Under the pieces are notes generated by a model that saw only the letters and a program-made list of their open reading frames with translations, searched no databases and was not told where the DNA came from. This document shows positions 13,080 to 25,159 of a DNA stretch of 64,000 bases, piece after piece. Each line of letters opens with the position of its first letter. Within the stretch, counting starts at the first letter, position 1. The position numbers and the translations under genes were made by a program. Source of the stretch: Microcebus murinus (taxonomy: Eukaryota > Chordata > Mammalia > Primates > Cheirogaleidae); the NCBI RefSeq assembly GCF_040939455.1, contig NC_134106.1:79181001-79245000 (forward strand), written 5' to 3'.

Positions 13080-14420
13080 CGGGTCCTGGTCCAGCGGCGC
13101 GCACCTGACTTCTGACACCGGTCACCCGGCTGCAGGGTGTGGCTGCTCCCACCTTCAGAAAGCAAGATGACCCCTCAGCCTGAACAAAGCGCTCTGAGAC
13201 CCTGGCCCACCGTCAGCTCCCAACCGGGCGCTCGGCTCCACAGGTGTGCGGGTAGGCGAGCCCGCCCCCACGGCCCACTTACCCAGGTCCAGGGCCTGGT
13301 CGCACCTGAGCAGCGCGGCCTCGGGCTGCTGCTGGCGCTGCAGACTCCGCGCCTGGCCCGCCAGCCTGCGCAGCCGGCACTCGGCGGGGAAGCACTTCTC
13401 CAGCAGGCCGCTCAGCACCACGTTGACTCGCCGCGGCTGCGGCCACGCCGGGCCCGGCTCCACGCAGCGCTTGCAGACCGTGAGCCCGCAGGGCAGCGTC
13501 ACCGGCTTGTGCAGCAGCCGCCGGCAGCGCGGGCAGCCGAGCAAGTCGCGGGGCGCAGCGGACGCGGAGGCCGGGTGCCCGTCGCCGGGCGCCTCGGGCG
13601 CGCAGCCCGGCTTCCCCGCGGACAGCCGCCGCTCGCGCAGGCCGACGGCGCGCGCCAGGCCGCCCGCCAGCTCCCCCAGCTCCTCCGGCCGGAGCGCCCC
13701 GAGCCGCGCGGCGCCGCGGAACGCGCCCAGGGCCTCGGGGAGGCGGCCAGCGCGGGCCAGCGCGTCCCCCAGGCGCAGGCACAGGCCGCGGTCCGGCTGC
13801 GCCAGCCCGGCCAGCATGGAGCGGAAGAGCTCGGCTGCCGTCTCGTAGTCGCCCGCGCGGAAGGCCTCGTCGCCCTTCTCTACCCGCTGGGCGAACGGCT
13901 CCCCGCGGTCAGAGCCGGGACACTGGGGCGGCGGCGGCGGCGGGACCGGCTCGGGGCTCATAATCGCGGGGCGACGACGACGCGGGCCCACAGCGAAGAC
14001 GCAGGAGGAAGGATGCTTCCCTTCCCAGACCAGGGCTGCGGGAGCGCGGCCGCCGCCTCCGCCGCCAGCCGCGCGCGTCTGGGGGCGGCGCGCTGCGAGC
14101 CGCTGCGACCACGGGCGGGGGCGGGCGCAAGGCTCGGCCGCGTCCCCAGCGCTGCGTGGGCGGCCGGTCCCCGCAGGGCAGCAACCGCACCTGGGCGGCC
14201 CGAGCCCCTGCCCACGCGAAACTCCCACCTCGCTCCACTGGCTTACAACCCAGGTCGCCAGCCCCTCTCCCCGGCCGCGTCTCCTCCGACCCCTCGCCCC
14301 GGGGCCCTGCGCGTGTGCGCGCGCCTTCCCCGCGCCACTTTCCGCGAAGCTGCTGGGGCCGCGCCGGGAGCAGGCGTCCCTGCCGTGGGCTGCCGGCTCG
14401 CCAGCACCAAGGTACGTGCC
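13080..14420 (-). promoter_or_regulatory. LONRF2: CpG island promoter of LONRF2
   Basis: A sharply bounded GC- and CpG-rich block around exon 1, inside DNA that is otherwise AT-rich. It has GC boxes (GGGCGGGG and GGGCGG types) at about 14,111-14,128 and 14,156-14,161, some 150-200 bases upstream of the start codon, and no convincing TATA box. This is the usual architecture of a broad, Sp1-type promoter. The transcription start cannot be fixed from sequence; it probably lies between about 13,970 and 14,130. Long ORFs seen in other frames here, including a 468-codon plus-strand frame at 13,137-14,543, are by-products of high GC content. Confidence 0.85.
13283..13961 (-). CDS. LONRF2: LONRF2 coding exon 1 (start codon, TPR-like region, first RING)
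   Basis: Exon 1 encodes residues 1-226 plus the first base of codon 227. Start: ATG at 13,961-13,959, giving MSPEPV followed by six prolines, as I recall for human LONRF2. An in-frame upstream ATG at 14,228 lies in GC-rich 5' sequence and is not the family start. Visible parts: TPR-like helices at about residues 29-110 (GDEAFRAGDYETAAELFRSM); a RING-like cysteine set C143, C146, C158, C163, C166 (CPRC..PCGLTVCKRC) in which the usual His after CG is Leu; a second helical repeat starting at about 205 (ARSLQRQQQPEAALLRCDQA). The exon ends CTG-G at 13,283, followed by donor GTAAGT. Family knowledge: LON peptidase N-terminal domain and RING finger protein 2 is an E3 ubiquitin ligase of protein quality control, known mainly from neurons; human length is about 754 aa. 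The C-terminal RING and LON domains are outside the window. Identification is very secure. Confidence 0.96.
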
Positions 14421-14772
14421 TTTCCCCAGAGACCTGGCAGCCCAGACGCCCTGTGGCTCTCCTTAAAAGAGAGCCCAGGGAAGTTACCAAGCACATCACT
14501 ACCAAGCATCCCTAGCTTTGATTTAGGGAACTGTCTTGAGTGACTGGGAAGGCTGAGGTGGCCACTGAGCGGACATCATCAGCAAGCTTCTCTTAATGGA
14601 ACTGCAAATTTAGATGTTTTAGAACTCAAATTTTAACAGAAGTGTCGAGCCACAGTCACGCGTTCCATGGAGAACCAAGCTAGGTGCTGGGAGGAGGAGG
14701 AATTTGGGAAATAGACAATTATGTTGTTTCCTTGATTAGGAAGCAGAAATAGGATTTTTAAAAATGTCTTCC

Positions 14773-15058
14773 CATACTATTAAGTGAAGTATCCCAAGAA
14801 TGGAAAAACAAGCACCAGATATATTCTCCAGCAAACTGGTATTAACTGAGTAGCACCTAAGTGGACACACAGGTGCTACAGTAATAGGGTATTGGGGTGG
14901 TGGGAGGGGGGAGGGGGGCGGGTATATACATACATAACGAGTGAGATGTGCACCATCTGGGGGATGGTCATGATGGAGACTCAGACTTTTGGGGGGAGGG
15001 GGGGAAATGGGCATTTATTGAAACCTTAAATCTGTACCCCCATAATATGCCAAAATAA
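14773..15058 (+). mobile_element. Young 5'-truncated L1 with target-site duplication
   Basis: About 290 bp of lemur-lineage L1 3' sequence, including a G-rich stretch (GGTGGGAGGGGGGAGGGGGG, 14,900-14,919) and 'ATCTGTACCCCCATAATATG', ending in CCAAAATAAAA with a poly(A) tail. The short direct repeat AAAAATGTCTTC occurs before (about 14,760-14,771) and after (about 15,061-15,072), marking the insertion. The surrounding 14,420-14,760 and 15,073-16,150 hold nothing else I recognise. Confidence 0.85.
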
Positions 15059-16169
15059 AAAAAAAAAAATGTCTTCTAACATGGAGTACTGCAGACGTAA
15101 GTTGCCGGACTGAGGGAGGGAAGCTACATTGGTGCACAAGCAAAGATTTAAATTAAAACCCTTCTGTGTGCATTAACCAGGTTTTAAAATTTCTCGTTTA
15201 CAGCCCAGTCTCCGCTTCCTAATGTCCCACTATGTTTTATTCTGCGGATTTGAATGCAGTAAAATGCATTACAATATTCCAGAATCTATATTGTTCATTA
15301 TTTAAAGAAATTTCTTTATACTAAATTTGTGAGGTTTTATTACGTCTAAAACTGCTGGCTAAAGAAAACATAAAATACCTCGATCACATCTGGCTTTGGG
15401 AAAGGGGAAATGCCTCATCGAGAAAACTTTCGACCAGTTTCTAAAAGGTAGAAAGAGACAGCTTCGGCCAGCTAGTCTCTAGCCCCACAGTCAAGAAACA
15501 AATGCAAAGGAAACCCATGCCTTTCCGTGAATGATCCTCATTCCCCCAAACTGGCTATTTAATTTCACTGATAACGGTCAAGGTTTTGGTATCTCGTTAC
15601 TGAATTATTCCAAACTTCCTTTTTAAAATCACTGTTTGGGTTTTTATCTGCTTTCTTTAAAAAGCCACAATTCACTTGTATTTGAGGGTTGTTATCCAGA
15701 AAATTCACAAATAACCAGAAAGCAAGGGGGAGAAGACTTCTGAGCAGTTAAAATTGATGCAACAAAGACTATATAGTAGAGGTTGTGAAATCTTATGACC
15801 TCAGATCCTATTTCTTATTTTAGACAACTTTGTAGCAAGAGAACAGAAAGAAGCTTGTTAGAGGCATGCCTGCTGAAAGCAAGAAGTATTTAAAGCAAAA
15901 AAGTTAATGTATTGTGAGTTTATAACATTTAGAAGTAGAATGTATCACAAAAATAGCACAAAAGCAGGCAGAGGAGAAAGGGAAGGATACTGTTGTAAGA
16001 TTTTAATGTTATGTGTGAAATGGTATAATATCACTTGAAGAAAGACCGTAATAAGCTAAAGATGTATACTCTAAGCTCTAAAGCAACCACCTACATGATG
16101 CAAAAAGCTAGAATTTAAAAGCCTATAAAAGAGTTAAAATAGAATTGTTTTTTAAAACACTATTAATAC

Positions 16170-16508
16170 GGCCGGGCGCTGTGGCTCACGCCTGTAATCC
16201 TAGCTCTTGGGAGGCCGAGGCGGGCGGATTGCTCAAGGTCAGGAGTTCAAAACCAGCCTGAGCAAGAGCGAGACCCCGTCTCTACTATAAATAGAAAGAA
16301 ATTAATTGGCCAACTGATATATATATAAAAAATTAGCCGGGCATGGTGGCGCATGCCTGTAGTCCCAGCTACCCGGGAGGCTGAGGCAGAAGGATCACTC
16401 AAGCCCAGGAGTTTGAGGTTGCTGTGAGCTAGGACGCCACGGCACTCACTCTAGCCTGGGCAACAAAGCGAGACTCTGTCTCAAAAAAAAACAAAAAACA
16501 AACAAAAA
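16170..16508 (+). repeat. Lemur-type Alu with 16-bp target-site duplication
   Basis: Full dimeric Alu starting GGCCGGGCGCTGTGGCTCAC, with the extended A/T linker 'AACTGATATATATATAAAAA' between monomers and right-arm wording 'GGACGCCACGGCACTCACTC'. Flanked by perfect 16-bp repeats AAAACACTATTAATAC at 16,154-16,169 and 16,509-16,524. Nearly identical to the copy at 61,252, so both belong to one lemur subfamily; this is the main evidence for the host lineage. Confidence 0.95.
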
Positions 16509-17833
16509 AAAACACTATTAATACAAGAAGGCATAAAAAGAGGGGAAGGGAACGAAAAACAGATAAGACAAATAGAAAACAAAGAGCAAGTTCAACCCAG
16601 CTATATCAATTAATGTTAATTAAATAATAATGGTTTAAACACCACAATTAAAAGGCAAAGATTGTCAAATTATATGTAAAAGGAAAACCCAAATATATGC
16701 TTTTTACAAAACACACCACTTTAAATATGAAGATACAAATAAGTTAAAGGTAAAAGGGTAGAAAAAGATGTTCCATGTTAACCCTAACCAAAATAAAGCT
16801 GAAGTGACCATATTGATATCTAACAAAGTAGATTACATAGCCAAGAATATTACCAGGAGAAAGAATGGCCATTTCATAATGATAAAGGGGTCAATTGATC
16901 AAGAGGACATTATAATTCTAAATATGTGTGTACCTAATAACAGGGCTTTGAAATATATGAAACCACAGCTGATAGAACTGTGAGGTAAAATAGATAAATT
17001 CACAGTTATGTAGAAGATTTCAGTATCCCTCTCCCAGCAATCAATTGAACAAGTATACTGAAAACCAGTAAGGATATAGAAGACCTGAGTAATTCTACAA
17101 CTCAACCCGATTGACATTTATAGCACACTATACTCAACAACAGCAGAATGCACTTTTTTTCAAGTGCACTTGGAACATTTACCAATATAGAACATCTTAG
17201 AGCCACAAAAGAAAACTGAATAAATTTAAAAGGATCCAAAGAGTCAAGAGAATGTACCGTGACCACAGTGGACAGAAGATGGGAATCAATATCAGAAAAG
17301 TACATAGAAAGTCTTCAATTATTTGGAAACTAAACAACACATCTCTAAGTAGCCCATGGAACAAATTATTGTATTTCTGTGTACTAGCATTAAGCAGAAA
17401 TTGAAATTTACGAAACAATACTATTCACGGTATCATAAAAAATATAAAAAACTTAAAAGATGAAAAATAATAAAATCTGAAAATGAAAACTAAACTAAAA
17501 ACTGCAAAACATTTTTGAGAGAAATTGAAGAAGGTAAACAAATGGAGAGATAAACTGTGTTCAAGGATCAGAAGACTCATTATGTCAATTCTCCCCAAAT
17601 TGATCTATGGATTCAACTTCATTTCAGTCAAACTCATAGCAGGATTTTTGTAGAAATTCGTAAGTTAACTCTAAAATTGACATGAAAAGGACCCAAAGTA
17701 TCCAAAGCAACTTCAAAAAAGAACAGTGGAGTCATCAAGGCTCATTTTAAAGCTACAGTAATCAAGGCAGTACAGTTTTGATGTCAAAATAAACAAGTAG
17801 ATCAATGTGATAAGATAGTGATTCCAAAACTAG

Positions 17834-17834
<1 letters not shown>

Positions 17835-17878
<44 letters not shown>
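17835..17878 (+). repeat. (CA)n microsatellite inside L1
   Basis: Uninterrupted CA dinucleotide run of about 22 units within the L1 ORF2 fragment. Confidence 0.97.
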
Positions 17879-17883
<5 letters not shown>

Positions 17884-18026
17884 ACATGGGCAAGTGGTTT
17901 TCAACAAAGACTATTCAGTGGGGAAAAGATAGTCTTTTTAACAAGTGATGCTGGAATAATTGGATATCCACATGCAAAGGAGGCGGAGGAAAGGAAGATG
18001 AAGACGGAAAGGGAGAGGGAAAGAGA

Positions 18027-18117
18027 ACTACTACCACTATTACTACCACTACTACTTCAACCACCACTACTACCACCACCACTACTACTACCACAACTAC
18101 TATTACTACTACTACTT
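18027..18117 (+). repeat. (ACT)n/(ACC)n trinucleotide block inside L1
   Basis: An imperfect trinucleotide tract of ACT, ACC and ATT units between two recognisable L1 ORF2 segments, preceded by an AG-rich stretch. It sits where the L1 protein sequence should be continuous, so it expanded after insertion. Confidence 0.9.
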
Positions 18118-18299
18118 TGATCTATACCTAGCACCATACACAAAAATTGACTTAAAAAGGATTGTTGACCTAAAGGTAAAACCATTGAACTTATAGAGGA
18201 GAAAAGTTAGAGAGAATCTTTGTGATCTTGGGTCTTAGATATGAGAGCAAAAGTGGGATCCACAGAAGAAAAGATCAAGAAAGAAAAAAGGCATCTCTT

Positions 18300-18826
18300 A
18301 CATCATGAACTTGAGCGACATAGCAAGGCCTCAGTGTTAACTACAAAGTTGGCCTGATGCTCACTAGTTAATAACCAGTTAACTAGTTAATCCTGTTCTC
18401 CTATTGGTCAAAAGTCTCACAGAATACTAACACCAGACAAAGCCAATCTGAGACCATGATAAAAATAAAGCAAAAGCAAAGTCATTGTGCATGCAACCTA
18501 CACAACATCAAACATCCCCCTCTCAGCTAAAATGAGTAACTGTTACCTTTTTACCAGTTACAACTTTATCATTGCTTTAGCTGACCCTCCTTATAAACAA
18601 GATTTATTGAGGTACCCATCACAGAATTGTGCCTGCTTTCTGACATCTAATCAACTTCCTTAGATCTTTCCCCAAATTACCCAACCAAAACCCAAATCCC
18701 ATAATAGTTTTCTAACAGCTTCTTACCAAGACTCCCCACAGTTCATTATGGTGAGCGTTCTCCCTTACTGCAAGGAGTGACAAACCTAAATGTGTTCCTG
18801 GTGGGGTTTTTTTTGTCACTAAAGCG
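18300..18826 (+). mobile_element. Possible solo LTR inserted in the L1 fragment
   Basis: About 530 bp of non-L1 sequence splits the L1 ORF2 fragment; L1 resumes at about 18,828 (AACTGATGAATTGG..GAACTTCTGCTCTTC). Its 3' part (CTCCCTTACTGCAAGGAGTG, then CCTAAATGTGTTCC, a T-run and GTCAC) has the style of an ERV LTR U5 end. Termini and target duplication could not be fixed. Confidence 0.4.
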
Positions 18827-18841
18827 TTGACAAACTGATGA

Positions 18842-19560
<719 letters not shown>

Positions 19561-20584
19561 ATTTCTGGACTAAAGTTTGAGAGGTTAAGTGATTAGTTCA
19601 AAGTCTATTCAATGACAGAAAGAGATCTAGGTCCCAATTCCCTTTTCTCAGATGCAGCGTCCATCAGAAAGGAGTATTCCATGGGACTACTGGAAACCAT
19701 TCTTTGGATAAATTCAAGATCACTTTCAGAATGATAATAGCATTTGCCCCTTTTGCCTAATTTACATTACGGCAGGTATGTTGGCTTTAGCAGCAGAGGA
19801 ATTACTGCTAAGGATTTAGCAAGAACAATTCAATACATGTCATTCACCTTATTTACTAGAAGTACAAAGTATACTGCTACCTTGTTTACCAAATCTTATG
19901 GTCAAAATAAACATACATTTGAAATTTGTAACTTATTAAAAAATCAATCTCACATCAGACACAATAGCTAAGCAGAACTCACATTCAAGCAAATGCCCTT
20001 TACCTTTTCCTTTATTTGTTCACATAGTTGAAGACCAAACAGGGTTGAAAATACAGAATGTCCTGTATCTTCTGGAAACCAAAGGACACAAGCTCTCCTG
20101 TGCATCCCCCTCCCTGGGGCCTGGCTGTATAGTGTAGAACAGTAGAGCAGAGTGACTCACAGCAGTGCTGCCTGTGACTGGGTGGTCACATTGCTGGGCT
20201 GTCCAAGCCCTCAATTTCTCAGGAAACAGGGCATCAACAAGTTTGGCATTGTCAAGCTCACACAGTGAGCCTTTTACACAGTAGGACCACAGCACATGTG
20301 ATATTTGCCAAATGTATCCTAAAAGTGTATAAAACTCTGAGAAAATGTAAGCACTTATTTTATAAATTGCTACTTTTTTACAATGATGTAAGATGTTAAT
20401 TTTCAAAAAATTTATGGTTTACCAATATTAGCTGAAACAGGGAAGTGGAATCTGTATTATTTATTTTAAACTATGATTTACAGATGGAAAAACAAGCTTC
20501 ACTGGATTTTCTTTTTGTCAAAAAGGGACATGTTTTCTGCAGCTGTAGAAGTAAAATAGTAAAATTAATGACAATGTTATAAGT
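19561..20584. other. Unassigned intergenic DNA
   Basis: May begin with residual 3' UTR of the C1orf52 pseudogene; otherwise no gene, RNA or repeat recognised. Short ORFs here show no family resemblance. Confidence 0.5.
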
Positions 20585-21060
20585 ATGTTGTGGCAAGGTG
20601 TACAGCTATGTTATAGCTCTTGTGGAACAGCCAGAGTAACAACTCTTGACCGGGAAAGAACAGTCCTTATTCCTTCAGCAGCCTCATCCTACTTCCGACC
20701 CCCCCTTCCTTGTTCTCCTCCTGCTTTTATACCCTTGGTAGGACTCAAAAAGTGTCCAATCAGCAGCAAGCTTTAGAATCCAATCAGCAACGAGCTTTAA
20801 CATCTAATCAACAATAAGCTTTAACATCCAATCAGCAACAGTGGGATTCAAAAAGTATCCAATCAAGATTGCGCAGCCAGCTCCACGGGACGACAAGAGC
20901 AGGCGGCTGAGCACCGAGTGCTGCCCGGACACCGGGCGTTGACCAGTGAGGCCCAGTCCCAGCAGCATGCACCTGCCATGGATTCCAGTTGGCCTGCGAG
21001 GATGCAGAGCAGCTGGGAGGCAGTGAGTGGCCACGTCCTGGTGCCCAACAGTTTTCCCTG
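20585..21060 (+). mobile_element. Probable LTR-like block with CCAAT repeats
   Basis: A GC-richer island in AT-rich DNA. It contains a pyrimidine-rich stretch (CTTCCGACCCCCCCTTCC), a tandem array of CCAAT units (20,756-20,863) and a G+C-rich 3' part (CCGGACACCGGGCG). The layout resembles a retroviral U3 enhancer-promoter, but no TG..CA ends or poly(A) signal could be assigned, so it could also be a captured promoter or 5' UTR. It sits just upstream of the hAT-like relic. Confidence 0.35.
20756..20863 (+). promoter_or_regulatory. Tandem CCAAT-box array
   Basis: CCAAT or CTAAT pentamers start at 20,756, 20,780, 20,804, 20,828 and 20,859: the first four at an exact 24-bp period, the last 31 bp later. 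The repeat unit is CCAATCAGCAACGAGCTTTA plus AACAT, with small variants. CCAAT is the NF-Y core site; phased copies suggest enhancer use, which is inference. Confidence 0.7.
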
Positions 21061-21089
21061 TCAAGTGTACAGAGATGAAGACCAAAACT

Positions 21090-22805
21090 GTTAGTTCTAG
21101 TTTTTCTCAGAAGTGTGATTCCTCATATATTGAATGTGGGTTTGGGGCCATGAATGATGAGAAATGCTAAGACCACAGTGTGTTATTTGCGGAGATGACC
21201 TGACTACTGAAGCAATGGAGTCATCAAAGCCTACATGACACAAATACACCTCAAAGAATTAGGAGCCCAAACTGAAATAATTCTTTGAGAGAATGAATAT
21301 ATAATAGTATAAAATTAAAAAGCGAACAGAAGAAATGGTTAACATTTTGCACATCACTTTAATGCCTAAAGCACATCTGACAAAGTGACACTTGGAAACT
21401 CTAAGAAAAAAAATTATATATTAATAAATATATGTTAGTGAAAGAACTGCATCAAAGACTCTTGTCTAAAACGTTGAGTGAATCTGAGGCAAAGAAAGTA
21501 TCTCAAGACCACTTCTCAAAGACATGTAGCTCAAAGTATTCAAGAACTGGCTAATGTTACAGAAAACCAACTTAAGAAACAAATCAAGTGAGCAAAGCAT
21601 TGTTTATTGCAACTTGGTGAATGCACAGATATTGTTAACATGGCAATTTTTTTAATACAATCTGAACACGACAGCAATACGGACAATCCCTTATGTGGCA
21701 TCATTGCCAACAAACACAACTAGTTCTAAGTAGCATGCCACTAGGAAGGATCACATGAGAAGGCTTGTGAAGAAGTGTTTCGGATTTTAGGTTTTGTGTA
21801 ACCATGAATTCTGATGGTGAAGCTGCAATGACAGGAAAACATCCTGGAGTTGTCACATTGAGCAGTGACATTCTGGTAAATTTTATATTTACCAGAATTT
21901 AAAATTTACATTTACCAGAATGTAAAATGTAATGCCCTGATGCTTTCATGGAGAAACCCTTGCTATTAAAAATGGTCAGCTCAAGTGCCCTTGGTGACAT
22001 AGAAAAAATTATAAAATGTGTCAAATTCAATATTATTCTCTTAATTATCTGAAATTACAACAGCTTATCACAAAGAACTATCATTTTTGGCTGTTGAGAT
22101 ACATCAAAGGGAAAAGTTTTGCTGACAATGTTTGAAATTTCAGAACAAGAGCTTAGTGCTCCTGCAATATAAGAAACAAGTTTGATCCCAGTTTTTAAAT
22201 ATATAAGTTGGACAGTTAGACTTGCTTATTTGTCTAGCGTCTTTTGTATTTTTAATGACCTTAATAATTTCACAAAAGGATGAAGTACAATATGTTTTTC
22301 GATATCAGATAAGATTGAGGGCAAAAGCAAAAAGTTAGAAGCATGGAGGAACAGAGCTTCTGCAGGTTGTAACAGTACGTTCACCACAATGATCAGTTAT
22401 TTAGGTGATGTTCTTGACATCGCATATCGTAAAAAGTTATCATGCTTTTCCCACATTTGACATAATGCTTTGAATGTAATTTTTCATCAAAAGAACGTCT
22501 CAATAAGAAAGTCATAGATCAGGAATAATTTCTTTCATCAAAAGATTATTTAAATTCAACTCTTACAGGACAAATTATTGGAACTGGCTGCTGATGAAGG
22601 ATTGAAGATATCTTGGAAATACAGTACATTATTACTTGCTTCATTTGGGAAAAATTCAAAATATCCTGAATTCAATGAAATTCCTTTAAATGTAAATATT
22701 TTAAATGGAAATGTTTGTCAACATTCCTCTGTGAGATGGTTTCTCTACTGCTAGTATTATTGAAACAAAACATAGAATAAAACAGAAACATCTGCTGCAA
22801 ATGGC
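21090..22805 (+). pseudogene. Decayed hAT/ZBED-type transposase (ZBED5/Buster-like)
   Basis: Stops and frameshifts throughout, but the family order is preserved. N-terminal SSYIECGFG (about 21,120) leads into a BED-like zinc finger RPQCVICGDDLTTEAMESSK (about 21,172-21,230). DGEAAMTGKHPGVVTL follows at about 21,813-21,860 (the catalytic-core motif CTDGAxAMTGKxSGV), then KMVSSSALGDIEKIIKCVKF (about 21,971-22,030), LAYLSSVFCIFNDLN..SDKIEGKSKKLEAWRNR (about 22,222-22,350), and a C-terminal dimerisation block LCEMVSLLLVLLKQNIE (about 22,728-22,780). It could be a retrocopy of a domesticated ZBED5/SCAND3-like host gene or a relic element; I cannot tell which. No intact frame exceeds a few dozen codons. 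Confidence 0.8.
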
Positions 22806-25150
22806 ATTGTTGGTCATCTAATTTAGATTAGATTAACACTTGAGAAGCAAGCTCACTTGTCACTGTAAAGACTTTACATGTTAATATACATGTTGCTTAT
22901 TCAAAGGATGATTATAGACATTTCATATGGAGAAACTTCATTTCACTCATGATGGTTTATTTAGTTACAGTTGTGAAATGACCAAAAGTTACAAGTATAT
23001 AGATTAATCCCCATACAAATGTATACTTTTTTCTTTTTTAAACAACTCAAGACATATAAAAAATGCATACTTTCAATGAATGTAATTCTTTTCTTTTTTC
23101 TAATGTTATGTTTGTACTGATTATATTTATTGAAGTGTAATTTTATGTTAAGCTTATTAATAAATAGAATCTGTTGAATCTATTAATAAAAATCTGTCTT
23201 TATATTTTGTATGTCTTCACTTATTTCCTTTCATTTCTCCAGTAGTTTGTTCTATTGTGTCTTACAGAAATATTTATCTGAAATAGATTGGAAATAATGA
23301 TAGTTTGACAAACACTGACATAGAAATCCCTACCTTCTTCCCCCCAATCAAAATTTCCATTCTCTTTATGCAGATTGATCACATCGAAATGATTAATGCT
23401 CACTCCTTTCCTTTCCTTCCCAACTCTCCTTGGGGTGTTTGGCTGTGAATTCCCTGAGTTTCTGGTTGGTGTGATTTCAGGGAGTGGTACAGGAGGAGTA
23501 GGTTTGGTTAAGTCACCCAACTAGTCTCTGTGGGAGAGCAGGGAACAGAGCCAGCACTACTGCGTAAATTATTTGGTGAATCTCTACCCCCAGCTTTTTA
23601 TGACTTCCTCTCTGTTCAAAATATTTCACTGCAAAACTGCCAGCCACCTCCTCTCCAAATGCCTTTCCTTCAAATCTCCAAATTTCCACGTATTTACATC
23701 TACTCTCTGAGAGGTGCTAATGATGACTTACTTGCAATGACTTAAGATTATTAACAGGACTCAATTCTCTAGAAGGATATTCATATTTAAAAAGTGAAAC
23801 CAGTGAACGCAAGTGAATGAGTGCTGCTCCAGCACTTAGAAACCCATTGTGAGCATGCTGCTGTTACACCCTCTTCATTTACCTGGTCAGGGGACAGAAT
23901 GCCACAAACTAAGGAGCCACCACCTATACTCACCTTGTCTCATTGACAAACAAAGCTCAACCGAACAAGCCAAATTCTACAGTTTAACCCTAGAATATAT
24001 GCTAGTAGAGATTGAACACCCAATATGTGGAAGCTTGACCCAGCTTACTTTGGGGATGAATTTGAACACATATATAACCTAAAACTACTTAAATAATTTA
24101 AAAATGTAAAAGAAATGAACCACGTGCCCTCTGCACAGGAGCTGACTTATCCAGCAGTCAGAAGATGACTCAGATAGCACCATAGTCCCTCACCTTCTGC
24201 CACATGTGCAGGCTTCCTTTTGTGCCTGTCTCCCTTATGAAACTGTGAGTTCATGTAAGGGGGTGACATATGTCCCCAACAGCTCCTGGCATTGGGGTCT
24301 AACCCACAGTTTGTGCCTAATAAACGTCTGCAGGGCGAATGTATCTTACCTCTTCTAAACCCACAAAGCCCCATTACCTTGGAGCCGTGTGGCTGATTCC
24401 ATCTGTAGAACACTGGAGCCAGTGGATGAGGAACTCAGATGCCTGTTCTTGAAAAGTGGCCTTACTGGGAATTGTCTTGATTGATCTACCTGCTGCCACC
24501 TTACTACGTACACCAGAATGTGCCATGCCTTTGGTTTCGAAGCCTCATAGAGCAGAGAGGAAATTGATTTCTTATCCGGGTGTATTGTGTCTAGTGATCC
24601 AGACAGAAGCATGAAATTTTAATTCTCTTATATGTTTAACAACATAACCAAGTCATCTGGAGCAACAGCTCCACTGTGCTCAGGCACCCAGTGGCTGGGA
24701 AGGAGCTGCTCCTACCATGCCAGCCAAGCCACCTGGCTCTCCCTCCCTCAGCAGTTCTCAGGAGGAAGTACTTGATCTCTAGGGAGCCAGACCCAAGAGG
24801 TAGGGCACTAGCTTGGACTGGCAACCCCAGCATGCCAGCCTGTCAGCACACCAGCTCTGCAAGCAGCTGTGCACCAAGGGTCAGGGTGTGCTGGTCCCAC
24901 AGCTGGGACCACAGAAAGGAACATCCAGATGCTGCAGTGAGCAGACAGGGTACTGCAGCATCTGTATCGTTTCAGCTTCCTGACCATTTCCAAAGTTCTT
25001 ACCCCACACAGGAGGTGTTTGCACACACACCTGCGCTTGCCAGGTGCCGAGATGCTTACTTTCCTGATGAAAGAAAAATCAAGGGTACCCTCCCACTACT
25101 TGCCACTAAAAGACACTAATGCCCCAGCTTTCTCCATATTCCTCTTATTT
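22806..25150. other. Unassigned intergenic DNA
   Basis: 22,806-23,215 is AT-rich and may be the 3' tail of the hAT-like copy (AATAAA motifs at about 23,158-23,190). The remainder, including a GC-richer part at 24,650-25,000, shows no gene, RNA or repeat I can name. Confidence 0.5.
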
Positions 25151-25159
25151 TATGGTAAA

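Larger units (their letters stand above)
7165..13282 (-). other. LONRF2: LONRF2 intron 1
   Basis: A 6,118-bp intron from donor GTAAGT at 13,282 to acceptor CAG at 7,165. It contains a hAT MER fragment (8,325-8,460), an old L1 ORF2 piece (9,340-9,900), an Alu monomer (10,777-10,920) and an L1 3' end (10,925-11,250). The rest, including 7,170-8,300, 8,470-9,330, 9,910-10,770 and 11,260-13,080, is AT-rich DNA with no feature I can support. A short TA run is at about 8,178-8,192. Confidence 0.9.
16600..18290 (+). mobile_element. Old L1 ORF2 fragment (endonuclease part, then C-terminal part)
   Basis: 16,680-17,400 follows the L1 ORF2 endonuclease region (AAAATAAAGCTGAAGTGACC; 'GATAAAGGGGTCAATTGATC'; AACAACAGCAGAATGCAC; CAAGTGCACTTGGAACATT). 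17,500-18,290 jumps to the ORF2 C-terminal part (CAGTACAGTTTTGATG; 'GTGATGCTGGAATAATTGGA'; ACCATACACAAAAATTGACTT). The central reverse transcriptase is largely missing, so an internal deletion has occurred. No usable frame remains. Confidence 0.75.

Noticed and set aside
13137..14543. 468-codon plus-strand ORF (and smaller ones in other frames) across the CpG island
   Set aside because: It is antisense to LONRF2 exon 1, rich in Arg/Ala/Pro/Gly from GC bias, and has no domain or splice support. It is a shadow of the real exon.
17818..18120. 100-codon ORF with His/Thr and Leu/Pro runs
   Set aside because: It spans the CA and ACT/ACC microsatellites in an L1 fragment.
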